NCBI GenBank assembly: GCA_001544655.2
Contig: FCOD02000017.1
Span: forward strand, 1-64,000
DNA: 64,000 bases
DNA from: Caballeronia turbans
GTDB taxonomy: Bacteria > Pseudomonadota > Gammaproteobacteria > Burkholderiales > Burkholderiaceae
Direction: 5' to 3'
In this document: piece after piece, positions 34,447 through 43,582 of the stretch
Layout: each line of letters opens with the position of its first letter
How positions within the stretch are numbered: the first letter of the stretch is position 1
Translations under genes and position numbers: made by a program
Notes under the pieces: model-generated
The model's database searches: none
Told to the model about the DNA's origin: nothing
Seen by the model: the letters and a program-made list of their open reading frames with translations, nothing else

Positions 34447-34518
34447 CTCACTCAGTCTGAAGCCCCGGTTCAATCGGTCTGCGACGAAGCATGCAGTCAT
34501 GCATCGTCGCATTCCTAT

Positions 34519-34538
34519 ATTGACAGACGTCTGCCGAA
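34519..34538. promoter_or_regulatory. MarR-type operator, site B
   Basis: An exact second copy of ATTGACAGACGTCTGCCGAA, about 105 nt before the AAHS transporter ATG at 34643 and 73 nt after the MarR stop. It is the expected control site for the transporter-gentisate operon. Confidence 0.65.
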
Positions 34539-34642
34539 ATGTGACTATCGCTTCGTGATTGCGAGAGCGTGCTGTCGAAGAGTCGATGCGGGCCGTCGCG
34601 ACACCTCGTCAAAACAATGCTCGTGGCGGAGCAGGAGACTGT

Positions 34643-35992
34643 ATGCAACATATCGATATCACCCGGCTCGTCGACGAAGGCCCATTCGGCAAGACACGCT
34701 TTCTCGTGGCACTGCTGTGCTGTCTAGCTGTGTTCTGCGATGGCTTCGACACCCAAGCCATCGCGTACATCGCGCCGGCGCTCGCGGCGGAATGGCATGT
34801 GAGCAAGTCGGCCTTCGGCCCTGTGTTCGCCGCGAGCCTCGCCGGTCTGATGGTCGGGGCTCTATTGTTCGGTTCGCTGTCCGACAGGCGTGGCCGCAAA
34901 ATCGGACTAATCCTGAGCGTGGTCGTGTTCGGCGTGTTTTCACTTCTGACCGCAAGCGTCGATTCGGTCGGCGCGCTTCTCGTCATGCGATTCCTGACTG
35001 GCCTAGGTCTTGGCGGCGTGATGCCGAACGCGATCGCGCTGACGTCCGAATACGCCCCAGCACGAATTCGCAGCACGGTCGTGATGGTCATGTTCTGCGG
35101 GTTCTCGCTGGGCGCGGCGCTGGGTGGCGTGGTGGCGGCATCGCTGATCGGCCATTTCGGATGGCGCAGCGTGCTGATAGCCGGGGGAATCGCACCGTTG
35201 TTGCTTACACCCGTGCTAATGCGCTATCTACCGGAATCGCTCGACTACATGGTGGCGAAGGGCATGGCGCGGGAGCGGATCGTAGCGGCGTTGGCGCGCA
35301 TCGCGCCAACCGTCGACATCGATCCCGACGACCGGTTCATCCGCCATGCGCGTGATGCGGCCCGGTCATCGGTGGCCGAGTTGTTCTCGAAGGATCGCGC
35401 GCGCACGACAGTGCTGTTTTGGCTGATCTTCTTCATGAGTCTGCTCGAGGTGTATCTGTTTTCGAGTTGGCTGCCTATTTTGCTCAGCGAAAGCGGGCTG
35501 TCTGTCGATCGCGCGGTGACGACCAGCAGCCTATTCCAAGTTGGAGGCGTGGCGGGCACCTTGCTGCTCGGGCGCTTTATTGACCGTCGCTGGCCGTTCG
35601 CGCTGCTGTCGCTTGTCTATGCGGGGGCGTCGGCCGCCGTGCTGCTGCTCGGCTTGAATGTGCACGGCGCTTTTTCGGTGATGGTCTGCGCCATCCTTGC
35701 GGCGGGCTTCTGCATCGTCGGTGGTCAAATTGCCGCGAACGCCCTGGTCGCGCGCAGCTATCCGACTGCGATTCGCGCGACTGGTGTCGGCTGGGCATTC
35801 GGTGTCGGGCGCATCGGCTCCATCATGGGGCCGCTCATTGGCGGCGCCTTGCTCGAGATGCGATGGGATCCCGCGCATCTGTTCATGCTCGGCTGCGTTC
35901 CCGCGCTCGTGTCCGCTGGCGCCGCATGGGCACTCCACGCGCGCCGGGTAGCGGACAACGCGGTCACAGCGCTGGAGCAAGGCAGCGCCTGA
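34643..35992 (+). CDS. MFS aromatic acid:H+ symporter (AAHS family)
   Basis: A 449-residue transporter with 12 predicted membrane segments. VFCDGFDTQAIAYIAPALA is the AAHS signature, LSDRRGRKIG the MFS 2-3 loop, and MRFLTGLGLGGVMPNAIALTSEYAP the family helix 4-5 stretch. GGAG lies 7 nt before the ATG at 34643. It heads the operon with gentisate dioxygenase, fumarylpyruvate hydrolase and maleylpyruvate isomerase, so it most likely imports a hydroxybenzoate or gentisate. Confidence 0.88.
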   Translation: MQHIDITRLVDEGPFGKTRFLVALLCCLAVFCDGFDTQAIAYIAPALAAEWHVSKSAFGPVFAASLAGLMVGALLFGSLSDRRGRKIGLILSVVVFGVFSLLTASVDSVGALLVMRFLTGLGLGGVMPNAIALTSEYAPARIRSTVVMVMFCGFSLGAALGGVVAASLIGHFGWRSVLIAGGIAPLLLTPVLMRYLPESLDYMVAKGMARERIVAALARIAPTVDIDPDDRFIRHARDAARSSVAELFSKDRARTTVLFWLIFFMSLLEVYLFSSWLPILLSESGLSVDRAVTTSSLFQVGGVAGTLLLGRFIDRRWPFALLSLVYAGASAAVLLLGLNVHGAFSVMVCAILAAGFCIVGGQIAANALVARSYPTAIRATGVGWAFGVGRIGSIMGPLIGGALLEMRWDPAHLFMLGCVPALVSAGAAWALHARRVADNAVTALEQGSA

Positions 35993-36093
35993 TGCCGGCT
36001 AATGAACGTCGCGGATTCATCGCGGAGCAAGACGCAGCATAGGGCGTTCCTACGCGTCGCACTCGATCGACCAACGTCAGAAGGAGACATGCA

Positions 36094-37140
36094 ATGTCCA
36101 CGGAACAGATCCGCGCATCGCGCGCGGCGTACTACACAAAGATTTCACAGCAACGCATGGCACCGCTGTGGGAATCGCTGCATAACTTGGTGCCGAAGTC
36201 ACCGCAGCCGAAGGCCGAGCCGGCCATCTGGAAGTATGCGCAAGTGCGCGAGCTCGTCATGCAGGCGGGCGACGTCATCAGCGCCGAGGAAGCCGTGCGG
36301 CGCGTGCTGGTGCTCGAAAACCCAGGGCTGCCGGGAAAGTCGAGCATGACGCCGAATCTATACGCCGGGCTGCAACTGATTTTACCCGGCGAGATTGCAC
36401 CGAGTCATCGCCATACGCAGTCGGCGCTGCGATTCATCGTCGAGGGCAAGGGGGCGTGGACGGCGGTTGATGGTGAGCGCACCACGATGCATCCAGGCGA
36501 CTTCATCATCACGCCGTCATGGACCTGGCACGACCACGGCAATCCTTCAGTCGACGAGGGCGGCGAGCCAGTCGTTTGGCTTGACGGTCTGGACATTCCC
36601 TTGCTAGCGCAGATTGACGCAGGCTTCGCCGAGAATTATCCGGAGAAGACGCAGCCTGTGTCACGCGCGGAAGGCGAGAGCTTTGCGCGCTTCGGGCACA
36701 ACATGGCCCCGGTGCGGCATCGCGTAAGCGATCCGACCTCGCCGATCTTTAGTTACCCCTACGCACGCAGCCGCGAAGCGCTGGACACTCTGTATCGCAA
36801 CGGAGCAGTCGACGAGTGGGACGGCGTGAAGCTGCGCTATGTGAATCCGACGACCGGCGGCTGGCCGATGCCGACGATCGCCACGTTCATGCAGTACCTG
36901 CCGGCGGGCTTCAACGGACGCACCTACCGCAGTACCGACGCTACGGTGTATTGCGTCGTCGAAGGCAACGGCGAGGTGGCCATCGGCGAGCGCGTGTTCA
37001 GCTTCGCACCGCATGACGTGTTCGTGGCACCGTCGTGGGCACCGGTTCGGTTGAATGCGTCCGCGGAGAGCGTGGTGTTTAGCTACTCGGATCGCCCGGT
37101 GCTGTCCGCACTCAATCTCCTTCGCGAAGAGCGTCACTAA
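36094..37140 (+). CDS. Gentisate 1,2-dioxygenase
   Basis: A 348-residue bicupin dioxygenase that opens gentisate between C1 and C2 to maleylpyruvate using Fe(II) and O2. The first cupin holds the metal histidines in [22 protein letters not shown] and later [15 protein letters not shown]. The second cupin includes [19 protein letters not shown] and [13 protein letters not shown] and lacks the full His set, as is usual. The length is that of proteobacterial enzymes. AAGGAGACATGCA precedes the ATG. It is followed by genes for the next two steps. Confidence 0.9.
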   Translation: MSTEQIRASRAAYYTKISQQRMAPLWESLHNLVPKSPQPKAEPAIWKYAQVRELVMQAGDVISAEEAVRRVLVLENPGLPGKSSMTPNLYAGLQLILPGEIAPSHRHTQSALRFIVEGKGAWTAVDGERTTMHPGDFIITPSWTWHDHGNPSVDEGGEPVVWLDGLDIPLLAQIDAGFAENYPEKTQPVSRAEGESFARFGHNMAPVRHRVSDPTSPIFSYPYARSREALDTLYRNGAVDEWDGVKLRYVNPTTGGWPMPTIATFMQYLPAGFNGRTYRSTDATVYCVVEGNGEVAIGERVFSFAPHDVFVAPSWAPVRLNASAESVVFSYSDRPVLSALNLLREERH

Positions 37141-37198
37141 ATTCATATTCACGAGCGTACTGCGCTTCCAATTTTCTCCATTTCGAGTCGATACCATC

Positions 37199-37897
37199 AT
37201 GGCATTCGTTTTCCCTCCCGAAGCACCGGTCGCGGTTCCTGTCGCGGGCCGCGATGCCCACTTTGCCGTACGCCGCGTTTACTGCGTGGGCCGCAACTAT
37301 GCCGCGCATGCGCGCGAAATGGGTTTCGATCCCGATCGCGAGCCGCCGTTCTTCTTCTGCAAGCCCGCCGACGCCATCGTGCCCGTCGGCTATGACGAGA
37401 CCCTCGAACTTGCGTACCCGTCGGAAACCCAGAACTATCACTACGAAGCCGAACTGGTTGCAGTGATCGGCAAGGGCGGCTCAGACATCACGCTCGAGAA
37501 CTCGTTGAGTCACGTATGGGGCTACGCGGTCGGTCTCGACATGACCCGCCGCGACCTACAAATGAAGATGCGCGAGATGGGCCGTCCCTGGGAAATTGGC
37601 AAGGCGTTTGACCGTTCTGCGCCGCTCGGCCCGATTCATCCGGTAAGCGACGTCGGCCACTTTGAACAAGCCGGGCTCTGGCTCGATGTCGACGGCGTCA
37701 CAAAGCAGAAGAGCGATGTGTCGCATTTGATCTGGTCGGTCGCGGAGACGGTCGCATATCTGTCGAAATTCTTCCGACTGGAACCGGGCGACGTGATCTT
37801 CACCGGCACGCCGGAAGGTGTCGGCGCCGTCAAGCCGGGCAACACGATGAAAGTCGGCGTGGAACGCCTCGGCGAACTGACCGTACGCGTCGTGTAG
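37199..37897 (+). CDS. Fumarylpyruvate hydrolase (FAH family)
   Basis: A 232-residue FAH-fold hydrolase that would split fumarylpyruvate into fumarate and pyruvate, the last gentisate step. The core has VYCVGRNYAAHAREMG, FFCKPADAIVP, YHYEAELVAVIGKGG (metal ligands), GYAVGLDMTRRDLQ and FTGTPEGVGAV. The short length and MTRRDLQ motif match NagK-type fumarylpyruvate hydrolases rather than the longer FAH proteins at 19396 or 40844. The ATG at 37199 starts MAFVFPP. It is 58 nt after the dioxygenase and 23 nt before the isomerase. Confidence 0.88.
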   Translation: MAFVFPPEAPVAVPVAGRDAHFAVRRVYCVGRNYAAHAREMGFDPDREPPFFFCKPADAIVPVGYDETLELAYPSETQNYHYEAELVAVIGKGGSDITLENSLSHVWGYAVGLDMTRRDLQMKMREMGRPWEIGKAFDRSAPLGPIHPVSDVGHFEQAGLWLDVDGVTKQKSDVSHLIWSVAETVAYLSKFFRLEPGDVIFTGTPEGVGAVKPGNTMKVGVERLGELTVRVV

Positions 37898-37920
37898 CGC
37901 GACATCCGTCATCATCGACC

Positions 37921-38574
37921 ATGGGATCCGCCGTGCAATTACATAGCTTCTTCAACAGCTCGACGTCATATCGCGTGCGCATCGCGCTGGCGCTCAAGGG
38001 TGTCGCTTTTGATACGCTGCCGGTCAACATACGCAAGGGCGAGCACCGCGCCGTCAACTACATCGCGAACGTAAATCCATCCGCCGCGGTGCCGGCTATT
38101 GTCGACGACGGCTTCACACTGGGTCAGTCCATCGCGATCATCGACTATCTCGACCAGGTTCATCCTGAGCCACGGTTGATTCCGTTGCAAACGCACAGCC
38201 GCGCGCGCGTGCTCGAGTTCGCTTCGCTGATCGCCTGCGACATTCATCCGGTGAACAACCTCCGAGTGCTGCGGTATCTGGAGACTGAACTGGGCGTGAC
38301 GGCGCAGCAAAAGAGCGACTGGTACCGTCACTGGATCGCGGAGGGCATGGAAAGTGTGGAGCGAATGCTCGCTCGCGAGTATTCCGGACCGTGGTGCTTC
38401 GGCAACCAGCCGACGCTCGCGGATGTGTGCCTCGTGCCGCAAATCTCGAACGCCTTGCGGATGGGCTGCGATCTCCGTCCCTACGCGCGCAGCCTGGCGG
38501 TGTATGAATTTGCCGCGGATCATCCGGCGTTCGTACGCGCGGCGCCGGCGCGCCAGCCGGATTTCGTGGCCTGA
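37921..38574 (+). CDS. Maleylpyruvate isomerase (zeta-class GST)
   Basis: A 217-residue zeta GST that isomerises maleylpyruvate to fumarylpyruvate with glutathione. The active-site motif is FFNSSTSYRVRIALALKGV (S-S-x-S-x-R-V-R-I-A-L), followed by NPSAAVPAIVDDGFTLGQSIAI and C-terminal FGNQPTLADVCLVPQI. It completes the gentisate route from ring cleavage to central metabolism. A strong terminator follows after 26 nt, marking the operon end. Maleylacetoacetate isomerase activity is the alternative, but context favours maleylpyruvate. Confidence 0.88.
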   Translation: MGSAVQLHSFFNSSTSYRVRIALALKGVAFDTLPVNIRKGEHRAVNYIANVNPSAAVPAIVDDGFTLGQSIAIIDYLDQVHPEPRLIPLQTHSRARVLEFASLIACDIHPVNNLRVLRYLETELGVTAQQKSDWYRHWIAEGMESVERMLAREYSGPWCFGNQPTLADVCLVPQISNALRMGCDLRPYARSLAVYEFAADHPAFVRAAPARQPDFVA

Positions 38575-38600
38575 CAGAAGCTCGTGGATGAATGGTTCAG

Positions 38601-38630
38601 GGCAGATCCATGACTGGATCTGCCTTTTTT
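38601..38630 (+). terminator. Rho-independent terminator of the gentisate operon
   Basis: GGCAGATCCA (38601-38610) pairs perfectly with TGGATCTGCC (38615-38624) around a 4-nt loop, followed by six T residues. Confidence 0.85.
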
Positions 38631-38701
38631 CATTGGTTGGTCGGCAGACGGAAGCTCCCCGATCCGCGCGGTAGCTCAACCACGATTCGTGAATCGGCAG
38701 G

Positions 38702-39745
38702 TCAGAACTTATGCACCAACCCGAGTTGCATGCCGCGTGCGGGAGCGCCCGGATAGGCGACCGGAATGCCCGCGGTCGTCGCACCGTTCATGGCGAAGGT
38801 AGCGCGGTTGTGGTTCTCGATCCAAGATGCGGCAACGTACACGTTGGTCCGCTTGGAAAGGAAATAGTTAAGCATCACGCCTACCTGATCAGCGTTATTG
38901 TCTAGGTTCGACTTGTCGTGCAAGTGTGCTGCTCCGAAGGAGAAGAACGTCGCCGGATTGAACATGTAGCGCACCGATGCCGTGAGCACGTCTCGATTTA
39001 GCGGCGTGTCCGATTGCCGGTTGTTGTTGTAGCCGAGATAGAAGGTGAGATTGCCCAAATCGTACGAGGCGCCGGCATAAAGCGCTTTCAAGACTGTGCC
39101 GGCACTTGAACCTGGCCAGACAACTCCCACCGGGTCTTCGACGCGCTGATAGCCGATTACCGCGCCTACCGGCCCTTTTGCGTATTGGATGCCGATGTGA
39201 TAACTAGCGATTCCGTTCTGCGACGAATTGCTCGCATCGCGAAGACTGATCATCAACTGCGCCTTGGTACCTGCTATCTCAGGCGACTGGTAGGAGATGG
39301 CATTGCTCACCCGGGGCACGATTGCAAGAAAACTGATTAGGCCGGAACCAATTGTCTGGCCGTTGAACGCGTCGAGCGCGCCGGAGACCGGAATATACAC
39401 AGGCGAGTTCTGTCGCCCGAAGCGGACCTCGCCATAGGGACTGCCGAACCCAACCCAAGCTTGACGGCCGAAGGCCGAGTTGGGAACACTTGCCGCGCCC
39501 GTCGTGGTGAGGATGCCTTGCTCCAAGATGAAATTAATGGAGTACCCGCCGCCAATATCTTCCTTTCCGAGCATGCCGAATCGCGAACCGAGGTACATGC
39601 CGGGATCCATGCGCGCAGTCGTGCCGCCGCCAGTGTTCGCTACTTCTATGCTGTTATCCAGCAAACCATAAAGCGTGACGCTCTGTGCATGGGCTTGCGA
39701 GGCGCAAGCGATCAGGGCGGCGCAAAACAAGTGCTTCGTCTCCAT
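38702..39745 (-). CDS. Outer-membrane trimeric porin
   Basis: A 347-residue porin of the Burkholderia/Bordetella family. The signal peptide is METKHLFCAALIACASQAHA, then QSVTLYGLLDNSIEV. Hallmarks are GMLGKEDIGGGYSINFILE, FGRQAWVGFGSPYGEVRFGRQ and a C-terminal Phe in LGLVHKF. It is divergent from the tautomerase operon at 40091 across a region with two TTTGTGCA-type sites, so it is probably part of the GntR regulon defined by those sites. Confidence 0.9.
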   Translation of the reverse strand: METKHLFCAALIACASQAHAQSVTLYGLLDNSIEVANTGGGTTARMDPGMYLGSRFGMLGKEDIGGGYSINFILEQGILTTTGAASVPNSAFGRQAWVGFGSPYGEVRFGRQNSPVYIPVSGALDAFNGQTIGSGLISFLAIVPRVSNAISYQSPEIAGTKAQLMISLRDASNSSQNGIASYHIGIQYAKGPVGAVIGYQRVEDPVGVVWPGSSAGTVLKALYAGASYDLGNLTFYLGYNNNRQSDTPLNRDVLTASVRYMFNPATFFSFGAAHLHDKSNLDNNADQVGVMLNYFLSKRTNVYVAASWIENHNRATFAMNGATTAGIPVAYPGAPARGMQLGLVHKF

Positions 39746-39900
39746 TCCGTATTCCTATTTTTTGATGCGCGCTTGGCAGGGAAACGACGGCGCGATGGTT
39801 TCGTGACTTCGAACGGGTTTCTATGTGACGGTCGCAACACTTCGCGAGGAGGTATGGCAGACGCGGCACCCGCACCAGTCGCCTATCGTCACTCAACAAG

Positions 39901-39927
39901 TTTGTGCATAAAACATATTTTGTGCAA
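39901..39927. promoter_or_regulatory. GntR-type operator pair near the divergent porin promoter
   Basis: TTTGTGCATAAA (39901-39912) and TTTTGTGCAA (39918-39927) are variants of the palindrome TTTGTGCACAAA found exactly at 43734-43745 and 43839-43850. They lie in the 345-nt region between the porin (minus) and tautomerase (plus). No gene is seen in that region. Confidence 0.55.
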
Positions 39928-40090
39928 GTAAGGCTAATCCCCGACCAGTGGCGGCGCTTCGATAAACGCGTGGAACGACAACGTAGCCCATGCGCAGGCG
40001 CAGTTTGATGCCCAGCTAGGGGCAAACCCTTTGTTTGCAGAATCCTTTAGAACATGCATACTTTGTCCAAGTCATTTCGAGGAGACAACC

Positions 40091-40330
40091 GTGCCGTTCG
40101 TAAATGTCCAGCATCTGGCGGGTGCGTTCACCCGAGAGCAACAACTGGCAATCATGGAAGACATCGTTGCGGCCGTCGTGCGACAGGGCGGCGAGGGCAT
40201 CCGCCCCGCAACGATCGTCACGATTACCGAAGTTGCGGACGGACTTTGGTCAGTAGGCGGTCAGAGTCTGACTATGAAGGAAGTCGAGCGGCGCCGGGCT
40301 GCCCGTGCCGCCTCGTCCGATAAATCTTGA
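40091..40330 (+). CDS. 4-oxalocrotonate tautomerase-family protein
   Basis: A 79-residue tautomerase. The GTG at 40091 is followed by CCG, so that after removal of Met the catalytic Pro-1 is exposed (PFVNVQHLAGAF). CGAGGAGACAACC precedes it, which decides the start over the upstream in-frame ATG. The remaining pattern (REQQLAIMEDIVAAVVRQGGEGIRPATIVTITE) fits the beta-alpha-beta fold. Tautomerases convert 2-hydroxymuconate-type dienols to the keto form in meta-cleavage pathways. It heads the operon with DUF1857, FAH, MDR reductase and GntR. Confidence 0.8.
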   Translation: MPFVNVQHLAGAFTREQQLAIMEDIVAAVVRQGGEGIRPATIVTITEVADGLWSVGGQSLTMKEVERRRAARAASSDKS

Positions 40331-40366
40331 GTCTCGCCATCTTCAATCGTTAAGGAGAATCAGCCG

Positions 40367-40828
40367 ATGTACGCCATTTCTGCAGCTTTCGAAGTAAATA
40401 CGGCCAACGAGCCCGTTCAACTAACACGCGCCCAGATGTGGAAGGGCCTGGTTCAGAAGGCCGAATACGCGGTTCCGTTCGTGCCCGCGATGAAAGAGTG
40501 CGAGGTCATCGAGAGGTTCGAGGACGGGTTCATTCGCCAGATTTCGCTGCGCGGCAAGACGGTCCGCGAGCGCATCACGTTCACGCCCGAGGTGCAGGTG
40601 CACTTTCAGCGCATCGAATCGGCAGACAACGGCTGGATCACGAATGTGCTGAGCGATTCTGAGCGCGGTCTCACGCTGACGTTCACATTCGCGCTGGTGT
40701 TCGACGGCATCGCGGCCGGGTCGGAGGACGAAAAGCGCAAGGGTGAAGAAGTGCGCGAGAGTTATGTTGAAGCGATTTCGGCAACCATCGCGGAGACGCG
40801 CCGCCGCGTGCAGGCCGGTGAGATCTGA
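40367..40828 (+). CDS. DUF1857 (AtaL-like, SRPBCC) protein, paralogue B
   Basis: A 153-residue protein of the same family as that at 29022, with corresponding segments such as RAQMWKGLVQKAEYAVPFVPAMKECEV and LTFTFALVFDGIAAGS. AAGGAGAATCAGCCG precedes the ATG. It lies between a tautomerase and an FAH hydrolase, separated by 36 and 15 nt, in one operon. Two copies beside two different ring-cleavage gene sets suggest a fixed role in this type of pathway. No activity is known for the bacterial proteins. Confidence 0.82.
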   Translation: MYAISAAFEVNTANEPVQLTRAQMWKGLVQKAEYAVPFVPAMKECEVIERFEDGFIRQISLRGKTVRERITFTPEVQVHFQRIESADNGWITNVLSDSERGLTLTFTFALVFDGIAAGSEDEKRKGEEVRESYVEAISATIAETRRRVQAGEI

Positions 40829-40843
40829 TCACAAGACCCGACG

Positions 40844-41782
40844 ATGAACAGAGATACTTTCGCAAACGTTCCTGCGTATCCGGTGCTCGTCTCGTATGAG
40901 TCGAGCCGTGGCGCGCGAACCGGTGTGCTGGTGAACGACCGGGTTCACGACCTTGCGGGCGTGTCCGGCAAAGAAGAATACGCCGAGATGAAGGCGGTGC
41001 TCGAGAGCTGGGCCGACGTTGTGCCGTGGCTTGCCAGCTTCGACCCCGCGCGGGCAGGCGAGTCGCTGGCCCAAAGTTCTGTCCGGTTGCTGCCGCCGAT
41101 TGCAAACCCCGGCGGCATCTACGGCGCCGGTGCGAACTACACCGACCATGCCGAAGAGATGGCCAAAATCACGGGCTCGGGCACGCCGGCGGCCCGCGGC
41201 GATCGCTCGTGGCACTTTCTTAAGAGTTCGCATTCGATCGTCGGCCCGGAAGCGACCGTGAGACTGCCGGAGGGCGCAACATCAATCGATTGGGAAGTGG
41301 AGCTAGCGGCGGTAATCGGACGTCAAGGCAAGAACATCGCGCTGGAAGATGCGCTGAATCACGTCGCCGCGTACACCGTCGCTATCGACTTTTCGGCGCG
41401 AGACTGGAGCCGCCGCACCGATCTGTCGGAGCGTTCCCCCTTCCGTATGGACTGGCTCTCGCACAAGAGTTTTGACGGCGCTTGTCCGATCGGGCCTTGG
41501 CTCGTTCCCGCCTTCCGCGTGCTGGATCCTCAGAACCTCGGGCTGCAGTTGTCGGTCAACGAGGTCGTAAAGCAGAACTCGAACACCGGCAAAATGATCT
41601 TCTCGCTTGCCGAACAGATTCGCGATTTGTCGACGCGCATCACGCTTTGGCCGGGCGACCTCGTACTGACCGGCACGCCTGCAGGCGTGGGCAGCAGCCG
41701 CGGCGAATTCTTGCGTAATGGCGATGTGGTGGATGCAGCGGTCTCCGGACTCGGCGTCCTGCGCGTGAAAATTTCTGCTTGA
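40844..41782 (+). CDS. Fumarylacetoacetate hydrolase-family protein
   Basis: A 312-residue FAH-fold protein. The core includes YGAGANYTDHAEEM, TSIDWEVELAAVIGRQGKNI (metal ligands), YTVAIDFSARDWS and VLTGTPAGVGSSRGE. The N-terminal half (VLVSYESSRGARTGVLVNDRVHDLAG) is the small lid domain of the longer FAH type. It resembles the protein at 19396 in layout. Placed directly after DUF1857, it should hydrolyse or isomerise the dienoate formed by the VOC dioxygenase at 46172. The start ATG at 40844 is 15 nt past the preceding stop. Confidence 0.86.
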   Translation: MNRDTFANVPAYPVLVSYESSRGARTGVLVNDRVHDLAGVSGKEEYAEMKAVLESWADVVPWLASFDPARAGESLAQSSVRLLPPIANPGGIYGAGANYTDHAEEMAKITGSGTPAARGDRSWHFLKSSHSIVGPEATVRLPEGATSIDWEVELAAVIGRQGKNIALEDALNHVAAYTVAIDFSARDWSRRTDLSERSPFRMDWLSHKSFDGACPIGPWLVPAFRVLDPQNLGLQLSVNEVVKQNSNTGKMIFSLAEQIRDLSTRITLWPGDLVLTGTPAGVGSSRGEFLRNGDVVDAAVSGLGVLRVKISA

Positions 41783-41798
41783 CCCAGGCGATTGCACC

Positions 41799-42842
41799 AT
41801 GAAAAGCACCATGAAAGCCATTGTGATCCGCCGTTTCGGCGGTCCGGAAACGTTGGAACTGGCCGAGGTGCCGCGCCCCGTGCCGCAAGCGGACGAAGTC
41901 CTGATTCGGGTGCACGCGGTCACCGTGAATCGAACGCTCGATCTCGCTGTGAGAGCCGGGCGGTACGGCCGGCCAGTAACGCTCCCGCATGTGCTCGGCG
42001 CCGACCCGGTCGGCGAGATCGTCGAAATCGGCGATGACGTGGTCGATCGTAAGATCGGCGATCGTGTGGCGACCTCGCCGTTCGTCAAGGCCGCGACCGG
42101 ATCCGCGCCTCCGGTGCTGCTCGGCGTTTCAGCATGGGGCGGCTATGCCGAATTCGTCGCGGTTCCGGCGCGCATCACGCATCTCGTTCCTGCGAAACTG
42201 GATTTTGCAGATGCAGCCGTCGTCGCGCGTCACGCTCCGCTTGCGCTGCATCTGCTGGAGACAAAAGCGAGAGTATGCCCTGGCGAGACGGTTTTAGTGA
42301 TGGGTGCGAGCGGAGGACTGGGTTCTGTAGGCGTGCAGGTGGCGAAATCACTGGGGGCAACGGTCATCGCGGGGGCCGGTGCACCCGAACGCGTCGCGCG
42401 TGCGGTCGCCGCAGGTGCGGATTATGGCATCGACTACCGGCGCTCCGACCTTGTGCAGGAGGTCATGGTGCTGACGGGCGGACGCGGCGTGGATGTCGTG
42501 TTCGAGAACATCGGCGATCCGGATCTCTTTCCGCAAGCGGTCTCGAGTCTTGCGCGGGGCGGGCGTCTGGTCACCGCAGGGTCTCATGGCGGCGGAAAGG
42601 TCACGCTCAACGTGACGGAGTTGTATCAGAAGCAGCTCACGCTGTATGGATCGACAGGACAGACGAGCGGCGACCTCGACCGGGCCCTCGCGCTGGCAGC
42701 GAATGGTCTTCTTCAAGCGGAGATCGCCGACACGTTTCCGCTGTCGAGCGCCGCCCGGGCGCATGAGGACTTGGAAGAAGGGCGGATCACTGGAAAAATC
42801 GTACTGCTGCCGCAGCATATAAAAGTTCCTCTATCGAGCTAG
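41799..42842 (+). CDS. MDR-family quinone oxidoreductase-like protein
   Basis: A 347-residue medium-chain oxidoreductase without zinc-binding cysteines. The GroES-like part has HAVTVNRTLDLAVRAGRYG, and the Rossmann domain has VMGASGGLGSVGVQVAKSLGA and GRGVDVVFENIGDPDLFPQ. It starts at 41799 (or 41811, MKAIVIRRFGG); neither has a good ribosome site. Its stop overlaps the GntR reading region. In context it could reduce an enone or quinone in the pathway. It is only distantly similar to the protein at 3610. Confidence 0.83.
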   Translation: MKSTMKAIVIRRFGGPETLELAEVPRPVPQADEVLIRVHAVTVNRTLDLAVRAGRYGRPVTLPHVLGADPVGEIVEIGDDVVDRKIGDRVATSPFVKAATGSAPPVLLGVSAWGGYAEFVAVPARITHLVPAKLDFADAAVVARHAPLALHLLETKARVCPGETVLVMGASGGLGSVGVQVAKSLGATVIAGAGAPERVARAVAAGADYGIDYRRSDLVQEVMVLTGGRGVDVVFENIGDPDLFPQAVSSLARGGRLVTAGSHGGGKVTLNVTELYQKQLTLYGSTGQTSGDLDRALALAANGLLQAEIADTFPLSSAARAHEDLEEGRITGKIVLLPQHIKVPLSS

Positions 42843-42862
42843 TGCGCCATAATGTCGACATC

Positions 42863-43582
42863 ATGAAACGCGACGAGCCCATCACCATCCAGTCAGCCTT
42901 GCCGCATGCGGGCGGCAAGAGCCGGCCGCTTTCAGAGCAGGCATTCAACACGCTGCGGCGCCGCATCCTGCGCGGCGAAATCGCGCCGGGTACCAAGTTG
43001 CGCATCGAGGTTTTGCAACAGGAGCATTCGCTGTCGAGCAGCCCGCTTCGCGAAGCCCTGAACCGGCTCGTAGCGGAAGGACTTGTGACGGCGGACGACA
43101 ACAAGGGATTCCGCGCGGCCACCGTGTCCGCCGAAGACCTCAAGGACATCACCAATTTCAGGCTGCTGGTTGAGCCCGCCGCGCTGGCGCAATCCATCGC
43201 CAACGGAGACGGCGAGTGGGAGGGGCGCATCGTCGCAGAGTTCCATCAGCTCGAGCGCCTGCGCAAGCGTGTGGCTTCAGGAGGCGACTGGCCCGACGAA
43301 GAATGGACCGAGCGTCACAAGCTCTTCCATATGGCCATGCTCTCAGCTGCGGAGTCGCCGCGCCTGCTCGCGCTGTGTTCGAGCCTATTCGATCAGTCGG
43401 AACGCTATCGGCGTTTTTCGGTTATGAACCGGAAAGAGCCGCGCAATACGGACGAAGAGCATCGCCGTATGATGGAAGCGGTTCTTGACCGGAAGTCGGA
43501 GCTCGCCTGCGCGATCCTTCGGGACCATATCGCGCAAACCGCCCGAAATGTCATGCTGATCAAAAGCGTCCAGGACGCGTAA
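42863..43582 (+). CDS. GntR/FadR-family (FCD) regulator
   Basis: A regulator of about 239 residues. The winged helix is RPLSEQAFNTLRRRILRGEIAPGTKLRIE with SSSPLREALNRLVAEGLV, and the C-terminal FCD ligand domain has DITNFRLLVEPAALAQSIANG and HKLFHMAMLSAAESPRLLALC (metal-binding His). The start is uncertain: ATG at 42863 or GTG at 42842, which overlaps the previous stop. It ends its operon and precedes the transporter operon. FadR-type regulators bind short palindromes; TTTGTGCACAAA sites upstream of 43882 and around 39.9 kb are the likely targets. Confidence 0.86.
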   Translation: MKRDEPITIQSALPHAGGKSRPLSEQAFNTLRRRILRGEIAPGTKLRIEVLQQEHSLSSSPLREALNRLVAEGLVTADDNKGFRAATVSAEDLKDITNFRLLVEPAALAQSIANGDGEWEGRIVAEFHQLERLRKRVASGGDWPDEEWTERHKLFHMAMLSAAESPRLLALCSSLFDQSERYRRFSVMNRKEPRNTDEEHRRMMEAVLDRKSELACAILRDHIAQTARNVMLIKSVQDA

